Source: Eleginops maclovinus (lineage: Eukaryota > Chordata > Actinopteri > Perciformes > Eleginopidae). From it: a DNA stretch of 64,000 nucleotides. The translations under genes were made by a program, and so were the position numbers. A model generated the notes under the pieces. That model was not told where the DNA came from and searched no databases. It saw only the letters and a program-made list of their open reading frames with translations. How positions within the stretch are numbered: the stretch's first letter is position 1; each line of letters starts with the position of its first letter. The stretch lies in NCBI RefSeq assembly GCF_036324505.1, contig NC_086361.1, positions 5,033,196 through 5,097,195 of the forward strand, written 5' to 3'. Below, piece after piece: positions 10,324-22,105 of this stretch.

Positions 10324-11095
10324 TAGCCTAGCAAGCTAAACCCCTACAGCAAAAAGCTGTACCGGGGTCTAGTCTAGCTCGAAGGCAGTGTGGGCGGGAT
10401 CAACGGTTGTCTGTCAAGTTGCCTCTGCACTCAACGCCACGCAATAGGATGGCGAACAACCAATCAGAGCTATGAAGAAGGATTACGTAGTCCGCGCGAC
10501 GGGAAGTACATGGTGGAGTGTAGTCACTAGTAAACCGAACTTTGTGAAACATGGAACTGAGTGATTGTTGCCGTTTTTGCAAAAAATACTTGAGAATATC
10601 TGGCGTGCTTTCAAATTCGGTACTTATCTTCGACAGACAGAAAGAAGACAAAACGATTGCCGAGAGATTAATACAGGTTGGAGTGCCGGTATTAGAAACA
10701 CAGGCAAAATCCAACAGAATGTGCAGGTGTTGTGCACGTTTCTTAACGAGAATGAAACAGGACCTGCCGGTGTTCCAGAGATGGGTGCTCGTCTCGCAAA
10801 GTAAATTGAATATTCAAATGTTCAAGAGTCGCTGCCAAAGCCAAATCGAAAGACGCTAGGAATTCGCTAGGATTAGCCATTGGGATCAGCCAGTTTACCT
10901 CTCTCTAAAACTACACACTGAAACGTCGCACCTCTGTCGTCACTAGGTAGCCCGGCCCCCGATCTCGCTCCTCACGATTTGATTGGTCCGAACCACCGTG
11001 GCCCGAGCAGCCTTGCTAACTGACGAGGGTTGACTAGACCGCCCCAGCAGCAAATTCAATTTGCGGTCGCTAGGGGCGTCTAGATTTCTAGGCTA
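10324..11095 (+). mobile_element. 772-bp DNA element with 9-bp TSD, encodes ZAD-like finger
   Basis: The ends TAGCCTAGCAAGCTAAACCCC and (reverse complement of the right end) TAGCCTAGAAATCTAGACGC align as an imperfect TIR of about 22 bp. The flanks carry the 9-bp direct repeat GCCCACATT (10315-10323 and 11096-11104). A 9-bp TSD suggests a MULE or related superfamily; I do not recognise the TIR. Insertion is exactly after the PCAHI codons of the SWIM finger. Apart from the small zinc-finger frame there is no transposase, so it is non-autonomous. Confidence 0.8.
10551..10859 (+). CDS. Small ZAD-like zinc-finger protein of the 772-bp element
   Basis: This 102-aa frame has two cysteine pairs: CCRFCKKYLRISG near residue 6 and MCRCCARFLTRMKQDLP near residue 57. 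The spacing and the pattern between them resemble the ZAD/associated-domain type of C4 finger found at the N-terminus of some transposon and insect zinc-finger proteins. The C-terminus is short and basic. It probably is the surviving N-terminal DNA-binding part of a larger transposon protein; the rest is absent. Whether it is expressed is unknown. Confidence 0.5.
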   Translation: MELSDCCRFCKKYLRISGVLSNSVLIFDRQKEDKTIAERLIQVGVPVLETQAKSNRMCRCCARFLTRMKQDLPVFQRWVLVSQSKLNIQMFKSRCQSQIERR

Positions 11096-12959
11096 GCCCA
11101 CATTATTTCCTGCCGGAAATACGAAAAATGTGTCCCTTAATGACCCATCATTGTTTCACCCCAGATGGCATAGAATTGGCGGCCAACCTGAGGTTACGGT
11201 TGGAAATCACCTTTCAGGTTCCCTTCAAACCACATTGAAGCCACCTGAACATGGTGAGAAGCTCAGTGGGAATGACCGATTTAATGCGGTCCGTCCTGTG
11301 GCCATGGAGGTAGCAACTCTGATAGCAAGCTCAGGGGGTAAAGAATATGACCGAATGTTCCAGATTCTGAAACAACTGCTTCACAGCTGGAAGCTTAACA
11401 GGAAGGTGGCATTACTTGAAGTTGGCCAAATGTCTGAAACATGTAGTCTGGAGAGGTTGAAGTCGGATAGAGATGCTGCACATATAGTTGATGGTGATGT
11501 CATGATGGTGGCAAATGAATGCACTGGAACAGAAAGTGAGCCAAAGAGGCAAGGGGGCCTTTCTTTAATGAATGATGCTGATGACATGAAAGTGACTCGG
11601 AAAATCACACCAGTGAAGAACAGACGAGGAAGACCAAAGAGACAGAGAAACTTTACTTTAAAAAGTAGGTGGACGCTTTGCTTTGCTTCCTTTCCTTGTG
11701 CCCACTGAATCTACAGAGATACCATCACCTTCTGCTGGCTTTAGTGCTGGAGGAATCACTCTATACGAAGATGACCTCAAGTCCCTCCAACCAGGAGCAT
11801 GGCTCAATGATAACGTGAGTATAAAAACCTGTTTTAGTTTTCTTATGGCAATCAAATGGCATTCATCATACATTTTATTGTAAAGCGATGTTACTGAATG
11901 GTTAATTTCAAAATATTCACCCTTTTTACCCATTACTTGTGGTCTTCAGCATGAGATTATGTTACACTTTGCCTGATAGCAACAGCCAAGTTACAATTAA
12001 ACACTGATTAAATTGTATATGAGGGTTTTCTTTTGTATCACATGTAGATAATACATGCCTGTCTTGAAGTCTTGGCACAAGAGTCCACCAAGCAAGTGTG
12101 TGTTATTCAGTGTGCCATTGTGAATTTTTGGAACAAGTCTGAGTACACCGTCTGGGATTACAAAAAGGTAAACAAAATAATTTTAGTCATCAACAATGCA
12201 GAACTTAATGTTCTTGTTGTGCTCTTATTAAGAACATGTTTTGTTTGAGTGAACAAGTGCAGTTTGAGGAGTATAACTGGATTTCCCTCCAGTGTGCAGA
12301 CATGGACACTGGTTCCTTGTTGCTGCAAACGTGGAATCGCGACAGGTCTACATCATGGACTCTCTGCCAAGTCTTGCAAAAGAGCGGCAGTTCTTCTTGC
12401 ACTGGAGGTATATTTACTCTTATGATAGTGTAAAATCAGTAAAGCCAATGACATGTTTAAATGATGTTATTCTTTTTAGTTATGAATTAGAAACTTCATG
12501 AAGGAGAGAAGTGCTTCAACAGGCGAGTGTCTGAATGGATGGACCCTACAGAAAGTCCCAGTTGCCAAACAGCAGGATGGCTCAAGCTGCAGCCTTTTTG
12601 TGCTGATGGAAAGTATTGTTTTTCAAAGCACAGATTTTAAAATTGCCTTGTTATTAAGAGTCTATTTGTTTGTTTGTGGGTTAAACTTAAAGCCACACAA
12701 GGGTGGGGCATGAAATAATTAGTAAAGTGTTTAAATGTATTTATACTGTATATTGTAGACGCTATAAGGGGCATGGTTTGTGAGCCACTGAATGTTTTCT
12801 AATTGTGTCTTTCAGAATGCTGAAGCCCTGCTCAAAGATGCAGATCCTGCCATGGTCCAGCAGGAGCAGATGAAGAGCTTCAGGGGGTACATCCAAAATG
12901 GGGTATTTTATGACCTGGACTTGACTTTATACATTGGTTCTTGTGACATACATGATTAA
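11096..12959 (+). pseudogene. 3' part of MULE gene: linker and Ulp1/SENP-type C48 cysteine protease
   Basis: The linker exon runs to 11814 and includes HPRWHRIGG and a basic KNRRGRPKRQR stretch. Its end, LYEDDLKSLQPGAWLNDN, is the opening motif of Ulp1/SENP proteases and stops at a GTGAGT donor. Further exons: 12048-12167 (40 codons, phase 0), about 12292-12407 (GHWFLVAANV and YIMDSLPS, the catalytic His and Asp regions), 12491-12612 (KQQDGSSCSLFVLM, the Gln and catalytic Cys) and 12816-12959 (SFRGYIQNG, ending in TAA). The last junctions are in phase with each other. Frame breaks occur near 11105, 11690 and 12280. The protease would remove SUMO-like modifiers. Such modules are known in some plant MULEs (Kaonashi type); seeing one here is unusual. 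Confidence 0.75.
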
Positions 12960-14838
12960 GTAGTATTTCCAGGGCTCAGCATAGATGTGCATGTTATGTG
13001 CTAGAAGCCAAAGGCCCAAGTGTAAATAGAGTGCTCCTTTGCCATGTTCATGCAAAAAATGACTTGTAATGGGTAGAACTAATACTAGGTATTGTGGGTG
13101 TTTTTAGTATTAGTGACATACAGTAGGCATACAGAGGCTGTAGTAATACACCTGAAAGTAATGAGTGCCTTAGATGTGCCTATTTACACTTGGGTGCAAA
13201 TATTACACAGTTCAGTTCAGTCACTTTATCTTGATATATATTATCCCAGATGGGAAACTTGACTTGTAGTCAGGGGCACTAGATGATAAAAACAAAAATG
13301 TTTCCTACATGTACATACAGAAATAATACAAAGCAATCTTTAAAGTGCTATATTACATGAGCAGATTAAGCAGGGTTATTGCACAGGGAACTAAGGAGTG
13401 TCTACTCCTATTGCACTTGAATCGGGGTACTCTATATCTACGGCCTGATGGAAGAGTTTCAAAGTGAAGGGGTTGGTCTGTGCAGCCCAATACAGACCTG
13501 GTCTATCGGAGAACCTGCTGGTCAAAGATATCTATCAGGGTTTCTGTGGGACACCTATTAGTTTACAGCCACATTCACAATATAACAGGTGGTTTTTGTG
13601 TTGATGTTCAGGTTATATATGATATTATATAATCATAAAAAAAGTAAGAACATATACTGTATACAGTACAGAAATTCAATTTGATGCAGAAGCACAAGGG
13701 AATGAAGTTAATATCAATGAGACATTTCCATAAATACCTATACATCAAAAGCGGTATCTACTGTGTGCCCGGGTGCAAATAGCATTGTTGACTACGGACA
13801 CCCGGGTGTAAGTAGCCACATTGGCTATGGGCACCTCGGGTGCAAATAGCATCTGCAAATCAAATTCCTTGCATGTGTACCTGGCAATAAACTTGATTCT
13901 GATTCTACTGTAATAAATGTAATCTTATAAAATGTAGTTTTATTGAAAACTACATTTAGATCTTCTAAGGCAATATAAAATACACATTACAGAGGGAATT
14001 ATGACATGTTTATCTATATTCTATAACTACCTTTATGCGGCTTGTAATAAATATTTAAAACAACTAATGACAATCGTTTTTTTTATAATCAAATAAAAAT
14101 AAAAATGTTTTCCTAATAACTTGAATGGTGTGTTTTTTGAGCAAATAACCAGTAAAGAGGACAATAACTAGGGCAAAAGGGTGAATTATCGACCGTTTAC
14201 ACAAACTTAAGGAAGGTAGAACTGTTTATTTTCAGGACAGGAGAGAAACCTTTGGATGAGGGGCCCCGAAGACTTTTCCATTCCACTGTGGCTGGAAACC
14301 TACCGGCACGTAGAGGGAGAGAGACAAAGACAGGAAGAGCAGATTTGCTCAAATGACACACACACACACACACACACACCCCTTACCTACCTACCTCCTG
14401 GCATTTTCACTATGATGCCGACATTAATCATTGAGATGACAACCCCAGCAGCCGGTGAGCCTAGGGGCTGCGGTGTACTCTGTGCTCCTCTTCCTGGAAT
14501 CATTCATTGGGAATTAGGCCGACACCTCAGTGACAAGTGTCAGTCAAGAAGCAGCACAGTGTGTACTGAGTTAGGAAAGGCAAAATACATGCTCTGCAGA
14601 GTCGGCCCAGTGGCAAACACATGGATATGTATCATTAGATCGTTAATCCTAAACCATGTTTGTTCCAGCAGCATCTTAACTGTTGCAGCTGTAATGACTT
14701 TATATAATTGTGTTCTGTAGTTTTATGTAGTGTTTGCCAACCTGGGGGTTGGGTCCCCTCTAAAATACAACCAAATACATCTCAGGGGTTTTATGATTAC
14801 TACAGTTCAGAAATATAAAGCACAATTAATTTAACCTG
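12960..14838. other. Non-coding repeat-rich stretch
   Basis: No gene is convincing. At 13751-13855 the motif GGGTGCAAATAGC recurs in direct and inverted forms (also near 13180), the candidate right end of the MULE. At 13855-13915 there is a LINE-like tail (AAATTCCTTGCATGTGTACC, then CAATAAACTTGATTCTGATT). Around 13200-13560 is another degenerate LINE-type repeat beginning near TTATCCCAGATGGGAAACTT. A short (CA)n lies at 14358-14380. The frame at 14256-14720 has no recognisable domain. Confidence 0.4.
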
Positions 14839-15320
14839 TGTAGTGTTCTCACTCAGAGTGTAACAACTCTGATTCAACACCAAGTTAAACCGTGTCCAAT
14901 GAAAACATGAGTCGTAGTGGAGTTGACCTTTTACTCTGAAGTCTTCATGACATTTGGTGAAAACTGCAAACAAGCAACAGATATTACATTTTAAACAACC
15001 CAAAATATGAATTACTAACATTTAACACATGTTCTGTGTCCTTACGGCGTTGCCTGTACAATATTTCTTAGTGGATGGCTTCGGATGGCTTCAGAACACA
15101 CCTAGCATGTCTGCCTCACTCTCAGTCCACACAAGCAGGGAACATAAACAGGAAGTTGCGAGTACACAGGTGACCTTATCAGGAAGTGATGTCATGAGTA
15201 ACTCAACTATCAAAATAAAATAATCTTAATAACGTTTTTACTGTTATTATTAACTACAATGGATATAAATGAATTATTACACATTACAGATAAATGGTAT
15301 AATGCCTTAGAGGCAACACA
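14839..15320 (-). repeat. BEL 3' LTR
   Basis: This 482-bp LTR pairs with 41915-45922. In element orientation it is preceded by a short purine tract (GACGGGGAG) at 15321-15329, the likely plus-strand primer. It is uninterrupted and serves as the reference for the split copy. Confidence 0.9.
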
Positions 15321-15384
15321 CTCCCCGTCTGGCCTATGTGAGGCCACTATGAACTTGTGGGAGTCTGAAACATCAGTCTTTAGA

Positions 15385-16875
15385 TCAGTCGTTAGGCAGA
15401 AGTAGGACTACCTCTGCAACTGGCCTTAGGAAGGTTCTTGCATCCCCTTGGTTGGAATGTTTGCGAGATCTTGCCATATGGATGAGGCCTGCCACCGCCC
15501 GCAGTAGAGATTTGAAGGTGGAAAAGCGCTGAAAGCGGTCAGAGGTAAGTTCAGGTTCCTTCAGGTGAGTAGTGCAGGTACGCACCTGTGGTCGGATCTC
15601 TGAGTCATTTTCCGGTCCGATGAGCTCAAACGTCTCACTAGTTTGTGTTGTCTCTGCAGATGGCTGATGCAGGAATGAAGGTCCTGAGAACCAAGAACTC
15701 TGCGCAACATGGGATGCAGGTAAAGATCTCGATGCATGGTTCGCAGGGTTTTCTTCTGTGCGTACATAATGCCATTGTTCTGGTGTGGAGGATTGTCGGC
15801 TGCGTTGAACTCTGTTGTGGACATATGTGTAAAAACGTTTTGTCCCATTATAAATGTACCCGAGTACCACCTTGCTGTCCGTGTAGAACCTGATAGCATC
15901 CAGTTTCAGATCTAGCTCCTCTCTGATGAGATCTGCCAACTCTACAGCAAGGACGGCGGCGCAGAGCTCAAGCTGTGGGATCGTAGGTTCGGACTGAGGT
16001 GCTAATTTGGCTTTGCCCATAACAAGTCCTACTTCAGCTTTTCCATCCTCCTGAACTGTTCTCAGATAAGCGACTGCTCCAATGGCCTTGATCGAGGCAT
16101 CCGAGAATACACACAGTTGCGTCTGCACAGCTTTGCTGAGCGAGGTTGGTGTGTATGTTCGTGGCACGTTAAGCTCCTTTAAGACCTGAAGAGAATCTCT
16201 CCAAGTTTCCCATTTCTTCAGCTTGTCTTCTGGGAGGGGTGTATCCCAGTCAGACAGCTCTGAGGTAAGTTCCCTAAGAAGGGCTCTTCCCTGGATCGTG
16301 ACGGGTGCCAACAAACCCAGGGGATCAAAAACACTGTTGACAGTGGACAGGACTCCACGTCGGGTAAAGGGTTTGACAACAGTAGATGCAGAGAAGGTGA
16401 ATGTATCTGACCTGATCTCCCATAGCAGTCCCAAGCTACGCTGCATGGGTGTTGTTTCTCCACTCAAATCTAGATCCTTGGTGACTGGAATGCAATCCTC
16501 AGGCAGGAAAGCTCCAATGACTGCTGGACTGTTCGACACGAACTTATGTAAGCGGAGGTTTGATTCAGCGAGTGAAGCTTGAGTTCGTCGGAGGAGGTCG
16601 ATTGCCTCTGCTTCATATGGCAGAGACACCAAGCCATCATCTACGTAAAAGTGTCTTTCCACAAACTTCACTGTGTCGGGCCCATACTTCTGGGCGCCTT
16701 CAGCGATGGCTCTTCGCAGGACATAAATGGCTACAGCAGGAGATGGCGAATTGCCAAAGACATGAACTCTCATGCGGTAGTCGACAACCGACTTACTTAG
16801 GTCATTATCCTTGTACCACAAAAAAACGAAGGAAGTTGCAATGATTTTCATGTACCAAAAAACAGTGAAACATTT
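15385..16875 (-). pseudogene. BEL pol: reverse transcriptase (C-terminal part) and RNase H, integrase missing
   Basis: The open frame reads from LWYKDNDLSKSVVDYRM through RMRVHVFGNSPSPAVAIY, the polymerase active site HFYVDDGL and the RNase H residues (VFSDAS, PQLELCAAVLAVELAD, FYTDSKVVLGYI). After FSTFKSLLRAVAGLIHMARS it jumps within about 15 residues to LRPVAEVVLLLPND, which resembles the very C-terminus of BEL polyproteins. The integrase zinc finger and catalytic core that belong between them are absent. A one-base insertion in a T run near 16826 shifts the frame just downstream of the LINE insertion. The N-terminal part of this protein lies at 20002-21382. Confidence 0.85.
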
Positions 16876-19800
16876 ATTCTTTATTAGGATCCCCATTAGC
16901 ACTAGCATAAGCGTTGGCTATTCTTCCTGGGGTCCTCACACACACACAAAACAAACATTAAACAAAACTAAAAGCAAAATAGAACAACTCATTTCATCAT
17001 ATGAACAATGGTATACAAAGTGAAACAAAAATGGTCATCACATTTTAGCCATCATCACAAGGCCAAACCACAGGCACAGTTACATTTTACTCTGTAATGC
17101 TCATATAAGGTTTTAGCAACCTTTTAAAATGTACTTGAATTTTCCTGAATTATGTGGACTGGTAACGAGTTCCAGCTGACCATGGCTCTGTACATGACTG
17201 TTTTCTGTCTGATATTTGATTTAGATGTGGGTAATACGAACCTTCTTTCTATTGCATGTCTTGTTTGATAGTTATGTTGAGTGTACTGCGATATAAACCT
17301 TTGTGATAATATATGTGGTAAGTGTGCCACTGTAATATTCCTAACAAAATTTAACAAAGTATAAGTGGACCTCTGTCTGACACTCAACCATTTAAGGGTC
17401 TCCAACATCTCAGTCACTCTGGTTCTGTAGGAGCACTGCAGTGCACATCGTGCTGCCTTATTTTGAGCTACTTGTAGTTTGTCTAGATCTTTTTCTGCAG
17501 CACTAGACCAAATAACAAAACAGTAATCAAGCTGTGACAGAACCAAAGCATCTAGAACTTGTCTACTGACATCTTTTGGCAAATATTTTACAATTCTTTT
17601 AACAAGTGACACACCCCTTCTCATTTTACATACAACATTATCAATTTGTTTAGACCAAGATCATTTTTGATCCAGAGTTATACCTAACAATTTCGTTTCC
17701 TTGACCTGTTCAATTTCAATATGGTTTAAATGTAATAGCAATTTAGGTTCACCTTTTATCTGATGATTTGATCCTATTATTAAAGATTTAGTTTTTCCAG
17801 CATTAAGTACTAACTTATTATTTATGACCCACTCTGAGATCTGTTCTAGATCCTTGTTCATACAGTGACTCGGCTCACTTGTAGATGAAGCTGCTCCATA
17901 TATTGTCGAGTCATCTGCATACATTACAATTTTGGATTCTTGTAGCACTAATGGTAGATCATTTGTAAAAATAGAAAATAAAAGTGGCCCCAAACAACTA
18001 CCCTGAGGAACTCCACAAGTGACTGACTTAATCTTTGACAAACTTCCATTAAAAAAAACAGTTTGACATCGATTGGTCAAGTAACTTTCTACCCACCTCA
18101 GCGCATTCAGATTAAAACCATATTGTTTTAGCTTGTGCAACAACAATGGATGATCAATGACATCAAAGGCAGAACTAAAATCAAGTAGTACTGCACCCAC
18201 TAACTTCCTATCATCTACTTCCACCTTCCAGTCATCGGTCATTTGTGTTAAAGCAGTACATGTTGAATGGCCCGGCCGGTAAGCATGTTGATAATCAGTG
18301 TTAAGGTTGTTACCTTCAAAGTATTTTTGTATTCGGTTAAAAATTATTCTCTCCATTATCTTTCCTAGTGCTGGTAACAAACTTATTGGGCGGCTATTTG
18401 TACCAAAAATGGTCCAGCTGGATTTTTTGCAAGTGGAATAATTTTTGCTATTTTCCATGCCTGTGGGCAAATGCCTTGTTCAATACTCAAATTGATGATA
18501 TAGCAGATAGGCTCTGCAACCAAATTAGCAACATATCTAAGAAATTTACCATCTAAATGATCCACACCTGGCGGTTTATCATTACATTTACCTAGGAGAC
18601 ATTCAACATCTGCAATTGTCACTTTCTCTATTTTAAATTTACAATTCTTATTTTCCATAATTAAATCATTTATTAGAAAAGTGGAGTTCCTATTTATAGG
18701 TGGCTTCATATTTCTCCTCAAATCATTCACTTTATCAAGAAAATAATCATTCAAATAATTAGTCATTTGTACTGGTTTAGTCAAGAATTTCCCTTCTACC
18801 TCAAGATATGTTGAGGTGGATTTCGGCTTACAGCCCATCATGCCATTTACTAAACTCCACAGCTGTTTCTTATCATCCTTAATATCTTTAATTTTATTTC
18901 CGTAATACAATTCTTTTTTCTTTTTATTTAATGCTGTAACATCATTTCTTAACCTTATATAAATTTGCCCATCTGACTCATGACTTGATAAGAAAGCTAC
19001 AATTTTGGCATCATCTCTTTGTTTCATTAGATCTCTTAATTCATCATCTAACCAGGGTGCTCTAAAGTTCCTTACTATCAGTTTTCTAAGTGGTGCATGT
19101 TTATCAATCACTTGCATGAATAACAAATTAAATACTGCAAGAGCATCATCTGGATTTAGTTTTTCAAAAATATTTTTCCAACATATCTTTTGAACATCCT
19201 TTATAAATGACTCTTCACAAAAACATTTCATTGATCTCCTCACAATTACTTTCGGTCCTGCTTTTGGCACCTTTGTCTTTCTCACGATAATTATTAAATT
19301 ATGATCAGTACACCCTACTGGAATTGATATTGCCTGTGAACATAAATGGCTAACATTTAAATATATGATCAATACAAGTTGCACTTGTTGCTCCATCTTT
19401 CTTTATGCATATCCTAGTTGGTTTAGTCACCATTTGTACCAAGTTACATGTATTAGCTATTGTCTGCAACTTGTTTTTTAAGGCACAGTGGGACATATTC
19501 CAGTCAATGTTTAAATCACCGATAAAATAAATCTCTCTATCAAGATCACAAACTTTATCTAACATTTGACATACTTTTTCTAAATCATTTAGGTTTGAAT
19601 TAGGAGGTCTGTAACAACATCCCACCAACAAAGGTTTCAAATGAGGTAAATGAATTTGCAACCAAAGTACTTCAATATCAGCAGACATCAAATCATATCT
19701 GACTTTAGCTGGTATTTCCTTTTGAATGTATACTGCTACCCCACCTCCATATGCATTCCTGTCTTTGCTAAATTTACTATATCCCTGAATGTCCACTGCA

Positions 19801-20001
19801 GCGTCATTAAAGGTGTCATCTAAGTGAGTTTCTGATATTGCTAACAAATTAATACAAGGTGATAATATTTCCTCTATCTCAGACACTTTATTTCTTAGGC
19901 TACAAATATTGATATGAGCCAATTTAAACCCTTTATTTGGTAACTTATTTGACATTAAGATGGCAATTTAAATGTTTTTTCTTTTTCACTTCTTTTCAAG
20001 G
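16876..20001 (-). mobile_element. Jockey-superfamily LINE inserted in BEL pol
   Basis: The element is about 3.1 kb, with the 3' UTR at low coordinates (GACCCCAGGAAGA and AATGGGGATCCTAATAAAG in element orientation) and a short A-rich 3' end. BEL pol reads across the two sides (CAACAAAT, then ATGTTTCAC), and a short duplication ATTT (16872-16875 and 20002-20005) flanks the insertion. The coding region holds an apurinic endonuclease and a reverse transcriptase. The absence of ORF1 suggests 5' truncation or an ORF2-only lineage. The clade (Rex1/CR1/L2-like) is not certain. Confidence 0.85.
17124..19955 (-). pseudogene. LINE ORF2: AP endonuclease and reverse transcriptase
   Basis: The N-terminal endonuclease (19955-19350) shows LAHINICSLRNK, LAISETHLD, GGGVAVYI, FIGDLNIDW and then IPVGCTDHN, the pattern of LINE endonucleases that nick target DNA. 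The reverse transcriptase shows IPLAKNP, RPISLLPALGK, LLDFSSAFDVIDH, CGVPQGSCLGPLLF and the active site YADDS near 17.9 kb, then thumb and C-terminal segments to 17124. There are two frame changes (near 19370 and 18430) and one in-frame TGA near 17661. The copy is dead but little decayed. Confidence 0.88.
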
Positions 20002-21382
20002 ATTTGTTGGATGTCGGCTAAGACAGCAACTCTCTCCTTCCGAAATGTAGAAGGACGCCTAGGAGAGAATTGTTCAGGTCGGGACCTGTCAGAAGCACGT
20101 CGTTGAGGGAGACCCCGGAGTACTGTGCGCTGGAATCGAAAACGACCCTGATTTGGTTGGGCTTTTGCGGGTGGTATACCCCAAACGACGGAAGATACCA
20201 GCACTCCTCGTCTGCCTCCAATGGCGGTGCTACTTCTGCATGACCGTTGGCAAAGATCTTTTCCATGAATGCCACATATTGATCCTGCATCTCAGGATTC
20301 CTCTTAAATTGTCGTTGCAGGGACTCAAACCGTGACTGCCTGCACTCTGTTATTTGGCAAGCGCTGACGTGGTTCCTTGAAGGGCAATGGGGCAACCCAA
20401 TTGTGAGCATCATTTCTGTGGACATTGGTGTCCATGATCTTTAGAAAGAAGACATCGTCTATTGACGGAGCAGGTTTGTTATCATGTTCAGTTTGGTCAA
20501 ACACTGTGTGTCCTAGCATCCTCTCTGGCAGTCTGCTAGGCTTGCTGAAGTTTGGTTGTGTTTCCTTGACATGCATGAAACTTGTACAAGGCTGAAAAAT
20601 GGACTGGCGACCACCATCTAACACATGGGTCTTGAATGTGTCAACTGTTGGCTTGTGCACATTACCTAAGCACACTTCTCCTATCACCACCCAGCCTAGA
20701 TCAAGACGTTGTGCAAAGGGAGCGATATGTGGCCCATTTACTTGTTGTCTGACCTTGTGTGCTCTAAGCACGTCTCTTCCGAGTAGCAGGAGTATCTCCG
20801 CTTCTGGGTCCAGTTCAGGAATATGTTGGCGATTTGATGGAGATGAGGCTGATGCAAAACTGCACTTGGTGTCGGGATCTCAACTCGATTGTTTGGGATT
20901 TCAAGACACTCGAGGAGTGATGGTAGAGAGATGAGCACCTCTCCATCCAGCGACTCTATCTGGAATCCTTCAGCCTTCCTGCCATAAGTTTCCATGATGC
21001 CGGAGCATGTTCTGAGATGGTACGAAAGTGGTTTGTTTTCCACACTGAACAGCTTAAAGAATTCTGGTCTGGCTCAAGAGCGATTGCTCTGGTCATCCAG
21101 GATCACATAGGCTCTAATGGCTTTGTGCTTTGAATGTTTGGGGTAAACCTTTGCAAGGCAAATCTTCGAACAGGAACGACCCCACTGACCTAGGCCACAA
21201 ACCTCTGTGCAACTTGTTCTAACATCAGTCTTATTAGAATCTTCTCCCTCCCCGTCGTTCTCTTGTGGCAGCGGAGGAGCCTTGGTGGGTTGAAATAATG
21301 GGCTAGGGTGCATGGCTGCATCATGATTGGTGCTTTCACACTCTAAGCACCTCACAGAAGATTTGCAGTCTTTGGCTACATG
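20002..21382 (-). pseudogene. BEL gag-pol middle: zinc knuckle, aspartic protease and N-terminal reverse transcriptase
   Basis: Reading from 21382 down: a cysteine-rich segment (CLECESTNHDAAMHP) completing the gag knuckle region, the protease-like AYVILDDQSNRS near 21080, a linker with HLRTCSG and GFQIESLDG, then DLGWVVIGEVCLG and the reverse transcriptase start (WYLPSFGVYHP, VVFDSSAQYSGVSLND, LLTGPDLNNSLLGVL, VAVLADIQQ). The frame changes near 21070, 20750 and 20350, and again near 20200. The sequence then enters the LINE. Upstream it is interrupted by the 14.5-kb hAT at 21383. Confidence 0.8.
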
Positions 21383-21946
21383 CAGGGCTCGAAACTAACT
21401 TTTTTCCTCAGTGTCCCACAACTGTCCCGAATTCTACTTTGTACTGTCCCGGATATAACCAGCAGTGTCCCAAATTTAAATTTGTATCGTCGCCCCCCGT
21501 TATGCAGAATACATATAATTTGATACTTTTTTTGTCACTTAATCATCACACCATGGACTCTGGTCCACCATATAAGTTTAAAATACTTATGAATATTAGT
21601 CTGATCTGTTGCCTCTCCTAGAGTAGAAGGGAAGAGAGTTGTTTTAAGACATGTTTCTATTGTTTCTCCATATCCAGGCTAATTTATCATTGTCATGTCA
21701 ACATTGAAGAATTCTGATTTGTATTTTTCAATTCAATATGGTCTCTGTGTTTTATGATCGAAACCCTCTATCTGGCAATAAAAGTGTTATGAATGATAAT
21801 CAAAAAACAGAAGTTCCATAATACAGTTTAATAAATGCATGATTTCAGTTGTAATTACAAGTCAGTAGTACTATAAGAATATAAATTGATCTTCTATCAT
21901 CATTCAATGTCAATCATCTTGCTCTCACTCATTCACCCACCCACCC

Positions 21947-22105
21947 TATGGCGTTATTTTTGTGCCTCTATCCTGAGTGCACGCGCTCTCTCTCTCCATC
22001 TCTTAACCTCTCCACCCTGTGTGCGCTCAAGTTTGCCAATATATTTTCCTATGCTCAAAATGTTTAATTGCGCGCTCAGGATAGAGGCACAAAAATAACG
22101 CCATA
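21947..22105. mobile_element. MITE-like hairpin with long TIR
   Basis: The 159-bp unit begins TATGGCGTTATTTTTGTGCC and continues CTCTATCCTGAG; it ends with the exact reverse complement. That gives a perfect TIR of 32 bp around a short TC-rich middle. The flanks are CACCC repeats, so the TSD cannot be told from the local repeat (TA is possible). No coding capacity; the family is unknown to me. Confidence 0.7.

Noticed and set aside
14256..14720. 154-aa plus-strand frame
   Set aside because: Crosses a (CA)n tract and has no recognisable domain or codon pattern.
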